In this document: in pieces, positions 1 through 9,628 of the stretch
How positions within the stretch are numbered: the first letter of the stretch is position 1
Layout: each line of letters begins with the position of its first letter
NCBI RefSeq assembly: GCF_014596935.1
Contig: NZ_JACVXC010000001.1
Location: 1,166,217-1,230,216 of the forward strand
Direction: 5' to 3'
DNA from: Aestuariibaculum suncheonense
Lineage (GTDB): Bacteria > Bacteroidota > Bacteroidia > Flavobacteriales > Flavobacteriaceae
DNA length: 64,000 nucleotides
Made by a program: the position numbers and the translations under genes
Notes under the pieces: model-generated
Seen by the model: the letters and a program-made list of their open reading frames with translations, nothing else
What the model was told of the DNA's origin: nothing
Database searches by the model: none

Positions 1-1176
1 CGACTTTATGGTGCTTATATGTCGGCATCATCTTCTAAGCCAGAATATTTAGCAAAATATGCAAATGATGGCAAGTCGGATACGAGATGGGAATCAGAAT
101 CCACAGGTGCGGGACAATGGTTAATGTTAGATTTGGGATCTTACGAACAGGTTACATCTGTAACAATTAATGAAGCTTTTAATGCTGTTGCCAATTGGAA
201 ATTAGAGTATTGGGCCGGTACAGAATGGCAAGAACTTACTGCGGGCACAAATTTAGGAGCAGAAAAGATTATAAGTTTTGAAGCAGTAAACACACGGAAA
301 TTACGTTTTACTGTAATTGATATGCTGGCAGGTCAAGAAAACGCTTCGGTTTCATTTACCGTATTTAAAGTAGGGGGGGCACCATCAAACGATTCAGATA
401 ATGATGGTGTTTTAAATGATCAAGATTTATGTCCGAATACTAAAGAAGGTATTGTAGTAGGGTTAACAGGCTGCGAGTTGTTTACCTTGCCCGCTAATAA
501 TTTTGAAATAGAAACTATAGGGGAAACTTGTGCCAATAAAGGAAATGGTAAGATAGTCATAAAAGCAATTGAATCTCAAAGTTATGTGGCAACTATAAAT
601 GGTAATGACTATAATTTTGTTCAAAATTTGACAATAGATAATTTGGGGCCTAATACCTATGATTTATGTATTTCTATAGTAGATAAAGGCTTTGAACAAT
701 GTTATCAAGTCAACATTGAGTCGGGTACTAGTATATCTGGTAAGATAAGTTTAGTGAAAGATAAGGCTACCGTTAATATCGAAAACGGTACAGCTCCTTT
801 TTCGGTCATGAAGAATAATGAAATTGTATTTCAAACGGACCAGAAGAGTTTTTCATTACATGTAGAACATGGTGACGAGATTCAAATCAAAAGCGACACG
901 GCTTGTGAAGGTGTTATTTCTGAAAGTATAGATTTGTATGGCAGCATAAAAACCTATCCAAACCCAACAAAAGGCTTATTTGAAATAGAGATTCCTATAT
1001 CTTCAGAACAAGTAAGTATTGATATTTACGACATTCATTCCAGATTGTTGTCTTCAAAAGTATATTCCATACATTCAAATAAAGTCCAAGTAAATATTAG
1101 CGATAAACCTCAAGGTATTTATTTTGTAAGAATTAATACTAAGAAGCCTATGTTTTTTAATGTGATAAAAAAATAA
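1..1176 (+). CDS. Secreted protein with F5/8 type C (discoidin) domain and T9SS sorting tail, 5' truncated
   Basis: The reading frame is open to the first base of the window, so only the C-terminal part of a larger secreted enzyme or adhesin is present; the first in-frame ATG (19) lies inside the domain and is unlikely to be the true start. In order one sees an F5/8 type C galactose-binding-like domain (first ~120 residues, with SDTRWES and WLMLDLG), a thrombospondin-3-like calcium motif (DSDNDGVLNDQD followed by LCPNT), a beta-sandwich repeat common in flavobacterial T9SS proteins (GETCANKGNGKI), and a C-terminal type A sorting domain (YPNPTKG ... GIYFVRI ... KK). Known family behaviour: such tails send proteins through the type IX system to the cell surface. 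The catalytic part, perhaps a glycoside hydrolase, is outside the window and is not guessed. Confidence 0.85.
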   Translation, partial: RLYGAYMSASSSKPEYLAKYANDGKSDTRWESESTGAGQWLMLDLGSYEQVTSVTINEAFNAVANWKLEYWAGTEWQELTAGTNLGAEKIISFEAVNTRKLRFTVIDMLAGQENASVSFTVFKVGGAPSNDSDNDGVLNDQDLCPNTKEGIVVGLTGCELFTLPANNFEIETIGETCANKGNGKIVIKAIESQSYVATINGNDYNFVQNLTIDNLGPNTYDLCISIVDKGFEQCYQVNIESGTSISGKISLVKDKATVNIENGTAPFSVMKNNEIVFQTDQKSFSLHVEHGDEIQIKSDTACEGVISESIDLYGSIKTYPNPTKGLFEIEIPISSEQVSIDIYDIHSRLLSSKVYSIHSNKVQVNISDKPQGIYFVRINTKKPMFFNVIKK

Positions 1177-1189
1177 ATAAGAAGATATT

Positions 1190-1879
1190 ATGAAGAAAGT
1201 ATTAGTATATATAAGTCTTGTATTGAGTTTAGTGTATTCATGTAGTGGGGGCGGAGATGGTCCTGATGGTGGTTCAAACGAAGCGCCTTCACAACCTACT
1301 CAAGTATATCCAGATAACAATACTCTTTGTTTAGAAAATACTATTGATTTTCAGTGGAACCCATCTGTAGATGCTGAAAATCAAGTTATAACCTATAAGC
1401 TCCAAGTTTCAGAAAATAATTTATTTTCAACAATTGCTGAGGAGAGAACTACAACGTCTACTTCAACTATTATAACTTTGGAAAAAGGAAAAAGTTTTTA
1501 TTGGAGGGTTAAAGCAATAGATAGTGAGAATACAGAAAGTAGCTTTTCATCAATATATCAATTTTTGACGGAAGGAAACGGGGTTTCCAACCATTTGCCT
1601 TTTAGTCCAGAACTTATCTCGCCTGCTTTTAATAGTCTTGTAAATGATTTAACGACAACTTTAAGTTGGTCTGCCAGCGATGTGGATAATGATAATTTGA
1701 CTTTTGATGTGTATTTAGATACATTTAATCCTCCATCCACTAAAGTTTCAGAGAATCAAACCGCTACTACTTATGATGCCAATTTAAGTTCAGCAACAAA
1801 ATATTTTTGGAAAATTGTTGTAAAAGATGAACATGGAGCTCAAAGTTTAGGGCAGACATGGAATTTTAGAGTGAACTAA
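1190..1879 (+). CDS. FN3-like repeat lipoprotein
   Basis: A 229-residue protein starting 13 bases after the preceding stop, so probably cotranscribed with it. The N-terminus is a lipoprotein signal (hydrophobic stretch, then VYSC as lipobox) followed by a flexible Gly/Asp-rich linker typical of surface-exposed lipoproteins. Two fibronectin type III-like beta-sandwiches follow, about residues 33-127 and 135-229; each carries the F.W..S.D sense pattern and a late Y/F-W-K/R-V strand (SFYWRVKAID, KYFWKIVVKD). No catalytic motif is visible. A glycan- or protein-binding partner of the upstream secreted protein is the natural inference. A strong terminator lies about 90 bases downstream. Confidence 0.8.
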   Translation: MKKVLVYISLVLSLVYSCSGGGDGPDGGSNEAPSQPTQVYPDNNTLCLENTIDFQWNPSVDAENQVITYKLQVSENNLFSTIAEERTTTSTSTIITLEKGKSFYWRVKAIDSENTESSFSSIYQFLTEGNGVSNHLPFSPELISPAFNSLVNDLTTTLSWSASDVDNDNLTFDVYLDTFNPPSTKVSENQTATTYDANLSSATKYFWKIVVKDEHGAQSLGQTWNFRVN

Positions 1880-2378
1880 TTTACAGTTAGATAACAATGT
1901 TTTAATACTTATTGAACTGTAAATTGATATGAATTTAAAACGCAGAATGACGTTAATTATAGAACTTTGTAAAGGCTGTCTTAAATTAGCTAAGACAGCC
2001 TTTATAGTAATTTAATACCAAAACTGCAGTTGTTTTCATTTTTTCGTTACGTAATATATAATGCGTTTCAGTAGCCTGATTATTTATAAAAATATTTAGT
2101 GCTATAAAAAATGTAGATTAACTGGATGCGTCTAATAAATAGGTTCAAATATTCCTTATTTTAGAGGATAGGATTAAACTAAAGCCAATGTTCAATAGTT
2201 ATTTTAGGAGCATATATATTGTAATTTATGTTAATTCAGTTTTGTGATTACTCCGATGGAGTGGTATTTAGCGGTTTTGGGTTTGAAAGATTGGCTTTAA
2301 AGTAAGTAATGATTTTTGAGAAATTCTTAAGAATAGCACATCTTGAGATAATTATAAATAAAACTTAAAAATTCAATA
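1880..2378. other. Intergenic region with terminator, otherwise featureless
   Basis: About 500 A/T-rich bases separate the FN3 lipoprotein from the oxidoreductase gene. The only clear structure is the perfect hairpin at 1971-2003. No ORF with coding character is seen; the promoter of the oxidoreductase should lie in the second half. Confidence 0.6.
1971..2003 (+). terminator. Rho-independent-like terminator, 13-bp perfect stem
   Basis: Left arm AAAGGCTGTCTTA (1971-1983) and right arm TAAGACAGCCTTT (1991-2003) are exact reverse complements around a 7-base loop. The A-rich 5' and T-rich 3' edges make it potentially active in both directions. It closes the transcript of the discoidin and FN3 genes. 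Confidence 0.8.
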
Positions 2379-3776
2379 ATGGAAAATTCAAGAAGAAAAT
2401 TTTTATCATCAATTAGTTTGTTGGCTGTAAGCAATGTAATACCCTTGTCTGCTTTTAGTTTTAACTTGAATGACAGAAAATTAAAAATTGTACTCGTTGG
2501 TACCGGAATAAGAGGAACGAGTTTTTGGGGAAAAAGATTGGTAGAACAATATTCCGATATTCTTGAATTTGTAGGTCTGTGTGATATTAACCCGGGAAGG
2601 CTAGATTATGCAAAGAAATATATGGGTGTATCATGCCCTACATTTGTTGATTTTGATAAAATGGTACAGTCTAGTAAACCCGACTTAATTATAGTGACCA
2701 CTAAAGATTCAACACATCATGAATTTATTATAAAAGGTTTAAACAAAGGCTGCGATGTTTTAACAGAGAAACCTTTAACCACAGACGAAATTAAATGTCA
2801 AGCAATTATTAATGCAGAGCGAAAATCGAATAAAAATTTAATTGTTGGATTTAATTATAGATGGAGTCCATACAATACAAAAATTAAAGAATTGCTTGCT
2901 AAAGGTAATATAGGTAGGGTTACTTCAGTAGACTTTCATTGGTATTTAAATACTTATCACGGTGCTTCATATTTCAGACGATGGCATGGCTTGAAGGAGT
3001 CGGGAGGGACTTTATGGGTTCACAAAGCAACGCATCATTTCGATTTGTTGAACTGGTGGATAGATTCTGATCCAGAGCAGGTTTTTGCTTATGGAGATTT
3101 AGAGAAATATGGCGAAAATGGAGTTTTAAGAGGTGAAAATTGTAGAACTTGTGATGTCAAGTCAGAGTGTGAGTTTTACTGGGATATTACTAAAGATAAA
3201 AGAGCCATGGATTTATATGTGAAAAATGAATCATATGATGGGTATATAAGAGATAATTGCTTGTTTAGAAAAGAAATAGATATCTATGATAAGATGTCTG
3301 CGCAGGTAAAATATAAAAATAATGTGGTATTGAACTATTCACTTACAACCTACTCTCCCTTTGAAGGTTGGCGAGTAGCTTTTAATGGAACAGAGGGAAG
3401 ATTAGAAGCTCGATTAGATATTCCTTACGAAGAACACATAAGTATAAATCAGGCAGAAATGCATGCCAATGAAATGAACCAGACCTCCAATGAGGAAAAT
3501 AAGTATGAACCTATTTTTGTACATAAATTATGGAATGATTTTGAAGTTGTAAAGGTGCCTTTCTCCAGAGCTGGTCATGGAGGAGGTGATGCAGCATTGC
3601 ATCATAAAATATTTAAGAATCCTGATGAAAATGATCCATATGGTCGTGCAGCAGGCATACGAGATGGAGTGATGTCGAATCTAATAGGTATTGCGGCAAG
3701 AAAAAGTATTGAGACGGGTGAAATCATAAAGATTGCTGATTTAACAGATTTAGAACCAATAAAAAAGAGATCTTAA
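2379..3776 (+). CDS. Tat-exported Gfo/Idh/MocA family oxidoreductase
   Basis: 465 residues. The N-terminus has a twin-arginine signal (SRRKFLSS, R5-R6, then a hydrophobic segment), so the protein is folded in the cytoplasm and exported. A Rossmann NAD(P)-binding fold begins at about residue 34 with GTGIRG (41-46), followed by the family EKP motif (E130-P132) and the C-terminal alpha/beta domain with HKATHHFD (215-222). Residues about 254-264 hold a Cys cluster (CRTC and a third Cys) with another Cys near 295, possibly a structural metal site. The family oxidises or reduces sugars and cyclitols; some Tat-exported relatives are NAD-dependent glycosidases (GH109 type). The gene stands alone, with long non-coding flanks. 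The exact substrate cannot be read from sequence. Confidence 0.85.
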   Translation: MENSRRKFLSSISLLAVSNVIPLSAFSFNLNDRKLKIVLVGTGIRGTSFWGKRLVEQYSDILEFVGLCDINPGRLDYAKKYMGVSCPTFVDFDKMVQSSKPDLIIVTTKDSTHHEFIIKGLNKGCDVLTEKPLTTDEIKCQAIINAERKSNKNLIVGFNYRWSPYNTKIKELLAKGNIGRVTSVDFHWYLNTYHGASYFRRWHGLKESGGTLWVHKATHHFDLLNWWIDSDPEQVFAYGDLEKYGENGVLRGENCRTCDVKSECEFYWDITKDKRAMDLYVKNESYDGYIRDNCLFRKEIDIYDKMSAQVKYKNNVVLNYSLTTYSPFEGWRVAFNGTEGRLEARLDIPYEEHISINQAEMHANEMNQTSNEENKYEPIFVHKLWNDFEVVKVPFSRAGHGGGDAALHHKIFKNPDENDPYGRAAGIRDGVMSNLIGIAARKSIETGEIIKIADLTDLEPIKKRS

Positions 3777-4358
3777 AACTTTAAATTAAATAAATATTTG
3801 TTTAAGAAATAGTATTAGGTATATGGATTGAGTACTAACCAGAAAATTATAAAAGTGACCAATATCAGTTAATAAAGAGTAAAACAGTTGGTTTAATTAA
3901 GTATTCTATGTGCTGTATTATAAAATGAAAAGCCACGTTTTGGAAGAGATAGTTCAAGTTTGGGTGCAGTTTACAAATCACTTAAATGAGTAAATTAAAT
4001 CAATTGATTTGAGTCGAAATTAAGTGAAGGCATGTATTGTACTATTGTCTTGTTTTTGGAATTTTTTAAGTTTTAATGTGGTTTTCGTGAATAAAACAAA
4101 ATGTATTTATTATAAGGGCTTTAGGTGAATAATATAATGGTATTTTAAATGTTAAAATTTAAAATATTTTAAGGTTTTATTATCCATAATAATAGTTTTT
4201 TAGTCCATGTTTTCTGTTTCTTAAAAAGCTAAATTAGTTATTGTCAATTGGTTTTTAGGTGTATATGTGTATTAAGTAGTATTTTAATTTACATGTGTTT
4301 TCCTAATCAAACTAAAAGATCATTAAACTTAAACTAAAAACCATTAAACTTAAATTAA
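3777..4358. other. Intergenic region upstream of the first SusC gene
   Basis: Nearly 600 A/T-rich bases with no coding ORF. It holds the candidate operator at 4181-4209 and an 18-base direct repeat next to the start codon (4321-4359). No terminator-like hairpin is evident after the oxidoreductase. Confidence 0.6.
4181..4209 (+). promoter_or_regulatory. Candidate operator of PUL 1: 21-bp-period direct repeat (site 1)
   Basis: TATCCATA at 4181 is followed exactly 21 bases later by AGTCCATG (CC at 4184 and at 4205), joined by a T-rich spacer with TAGTTTTTT. The same arrangement occurs at 9221 and 12261. Direct repeats 21 bases apart are the classic AraC-family half-site spacing, as for AraC on araI1-I2. 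It lies about 150 bases before the SusC start codon. Confidence 0.5.
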
Positions 4359-4359
4359 A
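4321..4359 (+). repeat. 18-base direct repeat at the SusC start codon
   Basis: CATTAAACTTAAACTAAA (4321-4338) is repeated with one change at 4342-4359, a 21-base period, and the second copy runs into the ATG. It may be a duplicated A-rich ribosome-loading leader, since Bacteroidota rely on A/T-rich leaders, or part of an operator. Confidence 0.6.
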
Positions 4360-7300
4360 TGAAACAAAAACTAATTTTACTATGCGTTCTCTTGGTAGGA
4401 TATCTAGGGATTTCGCAAAACACTGTTAAGGGTGTCGTGAAAGATGTTCAAGGCATGCCCTTAATAGGTGTTAATATTGTTGAGAAGGGGACTTCCAATG
4501 GGGTGGCGACAGATTTTGATGGCAATTATTCAATTACTTTAAAATCTTCAAATGCAATCTTAGAGTTTTCGTATTTGGGTTTTCAATCACAGAGTATCCC
4601 AGTAGGTAATAAGTCTCAACTTAGCGTGGTTCTTCAGGAGGATTTAAATTCGCTTAATGAAGTGGTTGTTATTGGTTATGGAACCCAAAAAAGAAAGGAT
4701 TTAACAGGATCTGTTGTAACAGTTAAAACAGAAGACTTCACTCCTGGAGCAAACTCTAATGCTGTAGAACTACTTAAAGGCACTGCTGCAGGAGTTGTAG
4801 TAACCCAAACAAATTCGGCTCCGGGAGCTACACCTGCAATCAAGATTAGAGGTGCAGGTTCCATAAATAGTAGTAATGCTGTTTTGTATGTAGTTGATGG
4901 TATTCCAGGTGTATCTCCTAACTCATTGAGTCCTGGTGATATCGAAAGTATTGAGATTTTAAAAGATGCCTCAGCATCTTCTATTTATGGTACTCGAGCG
5001 GCAAATGGTGTCGTTTTAGTAACCACCAAAAAAGGCAAAAAGGGGAAGCCAGTATTTACCTATAGTACTTATACCGGAATGCAAGAACCGGCAAAATTAA
5101 TCGATGTTTTAGAGGCAAAGGATTATATGGAATTTGTTAATTTGCGTTTGAGTTGGGCCAATAGAGAGCCAGCGTATAGTGCAAGCGATATCGCCAATAC
5201 AGGTCCAGGAACAAATTGGCAAGAGGAAATTACTAGACGAGCCAATGTGCAAAACCATCAAATAGGAATTTCTGGAGGAGCTGACGACGGTAGTACCTAT
5301 TATTTTGGCTTGAATTATTTTGACCAGGATGGAATTGTTTTAGGCTCAGACACTAAAAAATATAATTTAAGGAGTAATATTACCTCGAAGCCTATAGAAA
5401 ATTTGACTGTTAATTTTGGAATTAATTACACAAATCAAACCACAAATAGTCTCAATAATCCAACTGCGGATTCAGGATTGTTTCAATCTGCTTTAAGAAT
5501 GTCTCCTGCTGTTCCTACGGGGATTGATCCAAATACGGGGCGGTACTATATTGATTCTTTCAATAATGTGGATACCCCACTAACACAAATATTGGGGCGT
5601 TCTGATGTAACTGTATTTAGAAGATTTTATTCGTTTTTACGATCAGATTACGAAATTATTGACAATTTAACAGCTACGCTTAACCTAGCGGCAGAAGATA
5701 ATTCTAGCCGTCGCGATAGGTATACCAATACACTAACCATAGGAGGTTTAGGTGCTGGTGGCGTTGCTAACATTAATGCTGGGGAATCTACACACTGGTT
5801 GGTTGAAACTTTGTTAAAATACGCAAAAACCTTTAATGAAAAGCATGATTTTTCTGTGTTAGGCGGTGCCACTTGGGAAAAATTTGATTCAAAAGCAGTT
5901 GGCGCTGGTATAAGTGGTTTTCTTTCAGATGTCTTAGGAACCAATGCCTTACAGAGTGGTGATGGTGAACTTAGTGATAATGTGTCTAGTGATAGGGATG
6001 TAAACCAACTTAATGGTTTTTTAGGACGTTTAACCTATGGTTATGATGATAGGTATCTTTTAACCGCATCCCTAAGAATTGATGGATCCTCACGCTTTGC
6101 TAGGGGTAATAAATATGCCTATTTTCCTTCTGCTTCAGTAGGTTGGCGTGCATCGAATGAGGCCTTTTTAAAAAGTGCTGAATGGATAAATGACTTGAAA
6201 TTTAGAGTAGGATATGGTGAGTTGGGGAATCAAGGTATTAATAACTTTGAAACCAGAACAACTTTAGTGCCTGGAGGAAACTCTGTTTTTGGAGATGTAA
6301 TTGCACAGGGTGTAGTTCCACCACGTTTAGCAAATCCTAATTTGACATGGGAAACTACTTCGGAAATAAATATTGGTTTGGATTATGGTTTTGCTAATAA
6401 TCGTATTAATGGCTCTGTAGATTATTTTAATAGAGTAACAAAGGACCAATTATTTAACAAGCCATTACCTTCTGTGGTTGGTTTTACAACGGTAAGAACT
6501 AATATCGGGGAAGTAACAAATTCTGGTATAGACTTTGCTTTGAACACCGAGAATTTTACTGGCAATTTTAAATGGAGTACATCGTTAACATTTTCTTACC
6601 TTAAAAATGAAGTAACTGATTTACCTGACTTTCAACAAGAAATATTTGGGGGTTATGCTTTCAATAATGCTGGTAATTATTGGGTTGTAAAAGAAGGAGC
6701 TGCCCTTCGGTCTTATTATGGATTTTTTATAGATGGTCTTTTTCAAGAGGGAGATGATATTGCAAATTCTCCAACACCTTCGGAAGGTTTTCAACCTGGA
6801 ATGCCACGTTTTAGGGATGTTAGTGGTCCAGATGGTGTGCCAGACGGTAAAATTACGGCAGACGATAGATCAGTTTTAGGATCTCCATTTCCAGATTATA
6901 CTTTTGGTATTCGCAATCAATTTAGATATAAAAACTTTACCTTAGATGTGTTTATTAATGGTTCTCAAGGAGCTGAAACATTTGATGCATATATTGCTGA
7001 AACCATCTATCCTCAAAATCTCTATGGAAATACCTTTTCTACTTTTTATTTTGATAGATGGACGCCAGAAAATCCAAATACTAATATTCCTTCTGGACAA
7101 AATTTTTCACTTTATGGAGGACAACAAGTAGTTAATTCATTGAACGTTGTTGATGTGTCCTATGTGCGATTAAAAAATGTGACGCTGTCTTATAGATTGC
7201 CATTAGCTAATAATAGATTGTTTTCAGATTTAAATATATATGTAGCAGCAGACAATCTTGCTACATGGACAGACTTTCTTGGATATGACCCGGAAGCCAG

Positions 7301-7388
7301 TATTTTTGGAGATAGTTTAGAATCAAAATCTTATAATAGTTACCCTTTAGCACGCACCTTTAGATTGGGAATAGATGTTAAATTTTAA
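4359..7388 (+). CDS. SusC/RagA-family TonB-dependent outer-membrane transporter (PUL 1)
   Basis: 1009 residues, the normal length for SusC proteins. After a Sec signal peptide (about 1-19, ending GISQ) comes a carboxypeptidase-D regulatory-like domain (about 22-95), a TonB-box-like segment (NEVVVIGYGTQ), the plug domain with the SusC signature (AIKIRGAGSINSSNAVLYVVDG), and a 22-strand-type barrel ending in an aromatic-charged C-terminus (LGIDVKF). Known role: energised import of oligosaccharides across the outer membrane in complex with the SusD lipoprotein encoded directly downstream. A candidate operator lies upstream and a terminator follows the SusD gene, so susC-susD form one unit. Specificity is inferred only from the neighbouring enzymes. 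Confidence 0.96.
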   Translation: MKQKLILLCVLLVGYLGISQNTVKGVVKDVQGMPLIGVNIVEKGTSNGVATDFDGNYSITLKSSNAILEFSYLGFQSQSIPVGNKSQLSVVLQEDLNSLNEVVVIGYGTQKRKDLTGSVVTVKTEDFTPGANSNAVELLKGTAAGVVVTQTNSAPGATPAIKIRGAGSINSSNAVLYVVDGIPGVSPNSLSPGDIESIEILKDASASSIYGTRAANGVVLVTTKKGKKGKPVFTYSTYTGMQEPAKLIDVLEAKDYMEFVNLRLSWANREPAYSASDIANTGPGTNWQEEITRRANVQNHQIGISGGADDGSTYYFGLNYFDQDGIVLGSDTKKYNLRSNITSKPIENLTVNFGINYTNQTTNSLNNPTADSGLFQSALRMSPAVPTGIDPNTGRYYIDSFNNVDTPLTQILGRSDVTVFRRFYSFLRSDYEIIDNLTATLNLAAEDNSSRRDRYTNTLTIGGLGAGGVANINAGESTHWLVETLLKYAKTFNEKHDFSVLGGATWEKFDSKAVGAGISGFLSDVLGTNALQSGDGELSDNVSSDRDVNQLNGFLGRLTYGYDDRYLLTASLRIDGSSRFARGNKYAYFPSASVGWRASNEAFLKSAEWINDLKFRVGYGELGNQGINNFETRTTLVPGGNSVFGDVIAQGVVPPRLANPNLTWETTSEINIGLDYGFANNRINGSVDYFNRVTKDQLFNKPLPSVVGFTTVRTNIGEVTNSGIDFALNTENFTGNFKWSTSLTFSYLKNEVTDLPDFQQEIFGGYAFNNAGNYWVVKEGAALRSYYGFFIDGLFQEGDDIANSPTPSEGFQPGMPRFRDVSGPDGVPDGKITADDRSVLGSPFPDYTFGIRNQFRYKNFTLDVFINGSQGAETFDAYIAETIYPQNLYGNTFSTFYFDRWTPENPNTNIPSGQNFSLYGGQQVVNSLNVVDVSYVRLKNVTLSYRLPLANNRLFSDLNIYVAADNLATWTDFLGYDPEASIFGDSLESKSYNSYPLARTFRLGIDVKF

Positions 7389-7398
7389 AAAAAAACTT

Positions 7399-8889
7399 AT
7401 GAAAAAATACTTTTTAAAAACCAACGTTTTGATAATATTCTCGGTAATGTTATTATCTAATCTTAGTTGTACAGACTTCTTAGAAGAAGAGGTATATACG
7501 GAGTACGATCCAGATGCTTTTTTAGCAACACAAGCAGGTGTTGATGCTTTGCTAACTGGGGTTTATTCGGCGTCAACCATTACAGGATTTCAAGCCAGAA
7601 ATAATTATAATATTTTAAGTGAATTTGTTACAGATATTGCTTTTGAAACCGATGGTGGCTTGGCAAGTCAATTGAAACCTGTGCAAGAATTTAACTGGAA
7701 CCCGAGTATTCCGTATATAAATGAGCTTTGGAATCAGATGTACCAAGCGATTGCCAGAGCAAATAATGTTATAAATGTTGCCAATTCATTAAGCTCTACT
7801 GATCAAGCTGTGGTTGATAAAATAATAGCTGAATGTCGCTTTATTAGAGGCTATGCTTATTTTTATCTACATAGCTTTTTTGGGCCAACACCTATTATAG
7901 AGATTCCTGCCGGCGCTAGTCTGGATGAAATAGAAGCCATAGGGAAGTCAACTCCAAGAGCGACAGAGACAGAGTATAGGACTTATGTTGAGGCAGATTT
8001 CCAGTATGCAGCATCAATATTAGCTGCTGGAGGCTTGAGTAGTAGAGCAAACAAAGGTAATGCCTATGCAGCCTTGACTAAATTCTATTTAGCCAACAAA
8101 GAATGGCAGAAAGCAGCAGATGCTGCGAATGTTGTTTTAGGCATGGGGTACACACTGTATGGAGATTATACTAAGCTGTTTTCTATAGAGGGTGAGAATA
8201 ATAATGAATTTATTTTAAGAACCGAATGTAAGGTTGGTTCTAATCAGGTTAACATATATATGGCACATGCATTTCCACAGAATTATAATGTATTGCCTAA
8301 CTGGACTAATTTTGGAGCACAATTTAGAACTTATACAGCCTTTATTGATACGTTTGAAGGGCAAGATGAAAGAAGAAAGCTCTTCCTTACAGAGCATGTT
8401 CCTAGAAATACCACTACAGTAAAATATTTACTTAGAAATCCTACCACCGGAGTAGCGCTTAATGATGCACGTAGCTTTAAATTTACCCCTGATCCTGATG
8501 CTGTAAACACCCAACATGGAAATGATATTCCTGTAATACGTTTGGCAGATATCATTTTGTCTAGAGCTGAGGCTTTAAATGAGTTGAATGGACCTACACA
8601 GCCGGCTATAGATCTTATTAACCAGGTTAGAAATCGAGCTAAAGCGACCCCTATATCGTTAGGTGACTATGCAACAAAAGAATCATTAAGAGATTTTTTA
8701 TTAGCGGAGAGAGCAAGAGAGCTTTATACAGAGGCTACTAGAAGAGATGATTTAGTAAGACATGGTAAGTTTGTTTCAAGTGCCGTAGAAAGAGGTTGGC
8801 CAGCAAAAGAGTATATGAATGTATATCCTATTCCTCAACAGCAAATGGATAATAATCCTAATTTAGAACAAAACCCAGGTTATAATTAA
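7399..8889 (+). CDS. SusD/RagB-family glycan-binding lipoprotein (PUL 1)
   Basis: An upstream in-frame ATG at 7375 overlaps the SusC gene, but the ATG at 7399 gives a clean lipoprotein signal (MKKYFLKTNVL, hydrophobic run, lipobox SNLSC), so 7399 is preferred, 10 bases after the SusC stop. The roughly 496-residue protein has the SusD architecture: an N-terminal TPR-rich part (NELWNQMYQAIARANNVIN, IIAECRFIRGYAYFYL), the variable middle, and the C-terminal ADIILSRAEALNELNG and AERARELYTEATRRDDLVR motifs. It acts on the cell surface as the lid of the SusC channel and binds the target glycan. A hairpin terminator follows at about 8922. Confidence 0.95.
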   Translation: MKKYFLKTNVLIIFSVMLLSNLSCTDFLEEEVYTEYDPDAFLATQAGVDALLTGVYSASTITGFQARNNYNILSEFVTDIAFETDGGLASQLKPVQEFNWNPSIPYINELWNQMYQAIARANNVINVANSLSSTDQAVVDKIIAECRFIRGYAYFYLHSFFGPTPIIEIPAGASLDEIEAIGKSTPRATETEYRTYVEADFQYAASILAAGGLSSRANKGNAYAALTKFYLANKEWQKAADAANVVLGMGYTLYGDYTKLFSIEGENNNEFILRTECKVGSNQVNIYMAHAFPQNYNVLPNWTNFGAQFRTYTAFIDTFEGQDERRKLFLTEHVPRNTTTVKYLLRNPTTGVALNDARSFKFTPDPDAVNTQHGNDIPVIRLADIILSRAEALNELNGPTQPAIDLINQVRNRAKATPISLGDYATKESLRDFLLAERARELYTEATRRDDLVRHGKFVSSAVERGWPAKEYMNVYPIPQQQMDNNPNLEQNPGYN

Positions 8890-8921
8890 ATTTTGTAATT
8901 AAGTAGTGTAATATTAAAGAG

Positions 8922-8958
8922 GACCATTTTATTTACAAAGTAAAATGGTCTTTCTTTA
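8922..8958 (+). terminator. Terminator after the PUL 1 SusD gene
   Basis: GACCATTTTA (8922-8931) pairs with TAAAATGGTC (8941-8950) around a 9-base loop, followed by TTTCTTTATTT. The stem sits about 30 bases past the SusD stop, separating susCD from the GH35 unit. Confidence 0.75.
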
Positions 8959-9220
8959 TTTACATGTTATTAGTAGATTTCAATTTGCAAAATGTATTAA
9001 TTGTATTTTGGTGAAAGAACCCCTGTTGGTTTGGTTATACGTTCTATAGTTTACTTAATAACGATTATCTTCTAATTATTCCAGTTGTTATTTCAAACTT
9101 TTAATAAGGTTTAAGTGTGTTTTCTTACAACAAAGATTGACCTTTATTTTAGTTTGTTTTAAAAGAAATAGATCTTTATTAAACATTGATAGGATATTCA
9201 CGGAATAATTAAGTCATATT

Positions 9221-9250
9221 ATCCATACTTTTAGTTTTTGAGTCTATTTT
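9221..9250 (+). promoter_or_regulatory. Candidate operator of PUL 1: 21-bp-period direct repeat (site 2)
   Basis: ATCCATA (9221) and AGTCTATTTT with the second TC exactly 21 bases after the first, joined by a spacer containing TTAGTTTTT. Spacer and half-sites match the site before SusC (4181) more closely than the surrounding A/T-rich DNA does. Confidence 0.5.
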
Positions 9251-9628
9251 TATTAATTTAATCAAATATATTTTTGGAAAAATATATAATTAAATATTTC
9301 CTGTTTATTGGAGTTTACTTATGTTTTTGTATAACAGAATGAATTTTTTGAAAATGAATTTGAAAGTGTAACTAGTTTAATAAAATTGTCTATGTTGTGC
9401 TAATGGTATTTCTTGATTAAAATTAAAACCATTTTTTTTGAAGAAATGGTTTATACGTAGTATAACCAAAGACAGTATCTTCTTTTGGGATTATTCCTGT
9501 TAAAGACAAGATGGCGCAGTTTTATAATTATGTTTAACCGTCGATTGCGCTATAGTTTTAGATAGTGATATGATTTCTATATCGGCAAAAGTAAATTGAT
9601 AAAAAATAATAAAGAAAAATAAAATACA

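Larger units (their letters stand above)
8890..9628. other. Intergenic region upstream of the GH35 gene
   Basis: About 740 bases, very A/T-rich, without a credible gene. It contains the SusD terminator, the second 21-bp-period operator (9221-9250) and a 9-bp hairpin at 9426-9452 (AAACCATTT / AAATGGTTT) without a following T-run. The distance from operator to start codon (about 380 bases) implies a long 5' leader or a second promoter. Confidence 0.55.

Noticed and set aside
9426-9452. 9-bp hairpin in the GH35 leader considered as terminator or attenuator
   Set aside because: The T-run is in the loop, no T-run follows the stem, and no leader peptide or alternative pairing was found.
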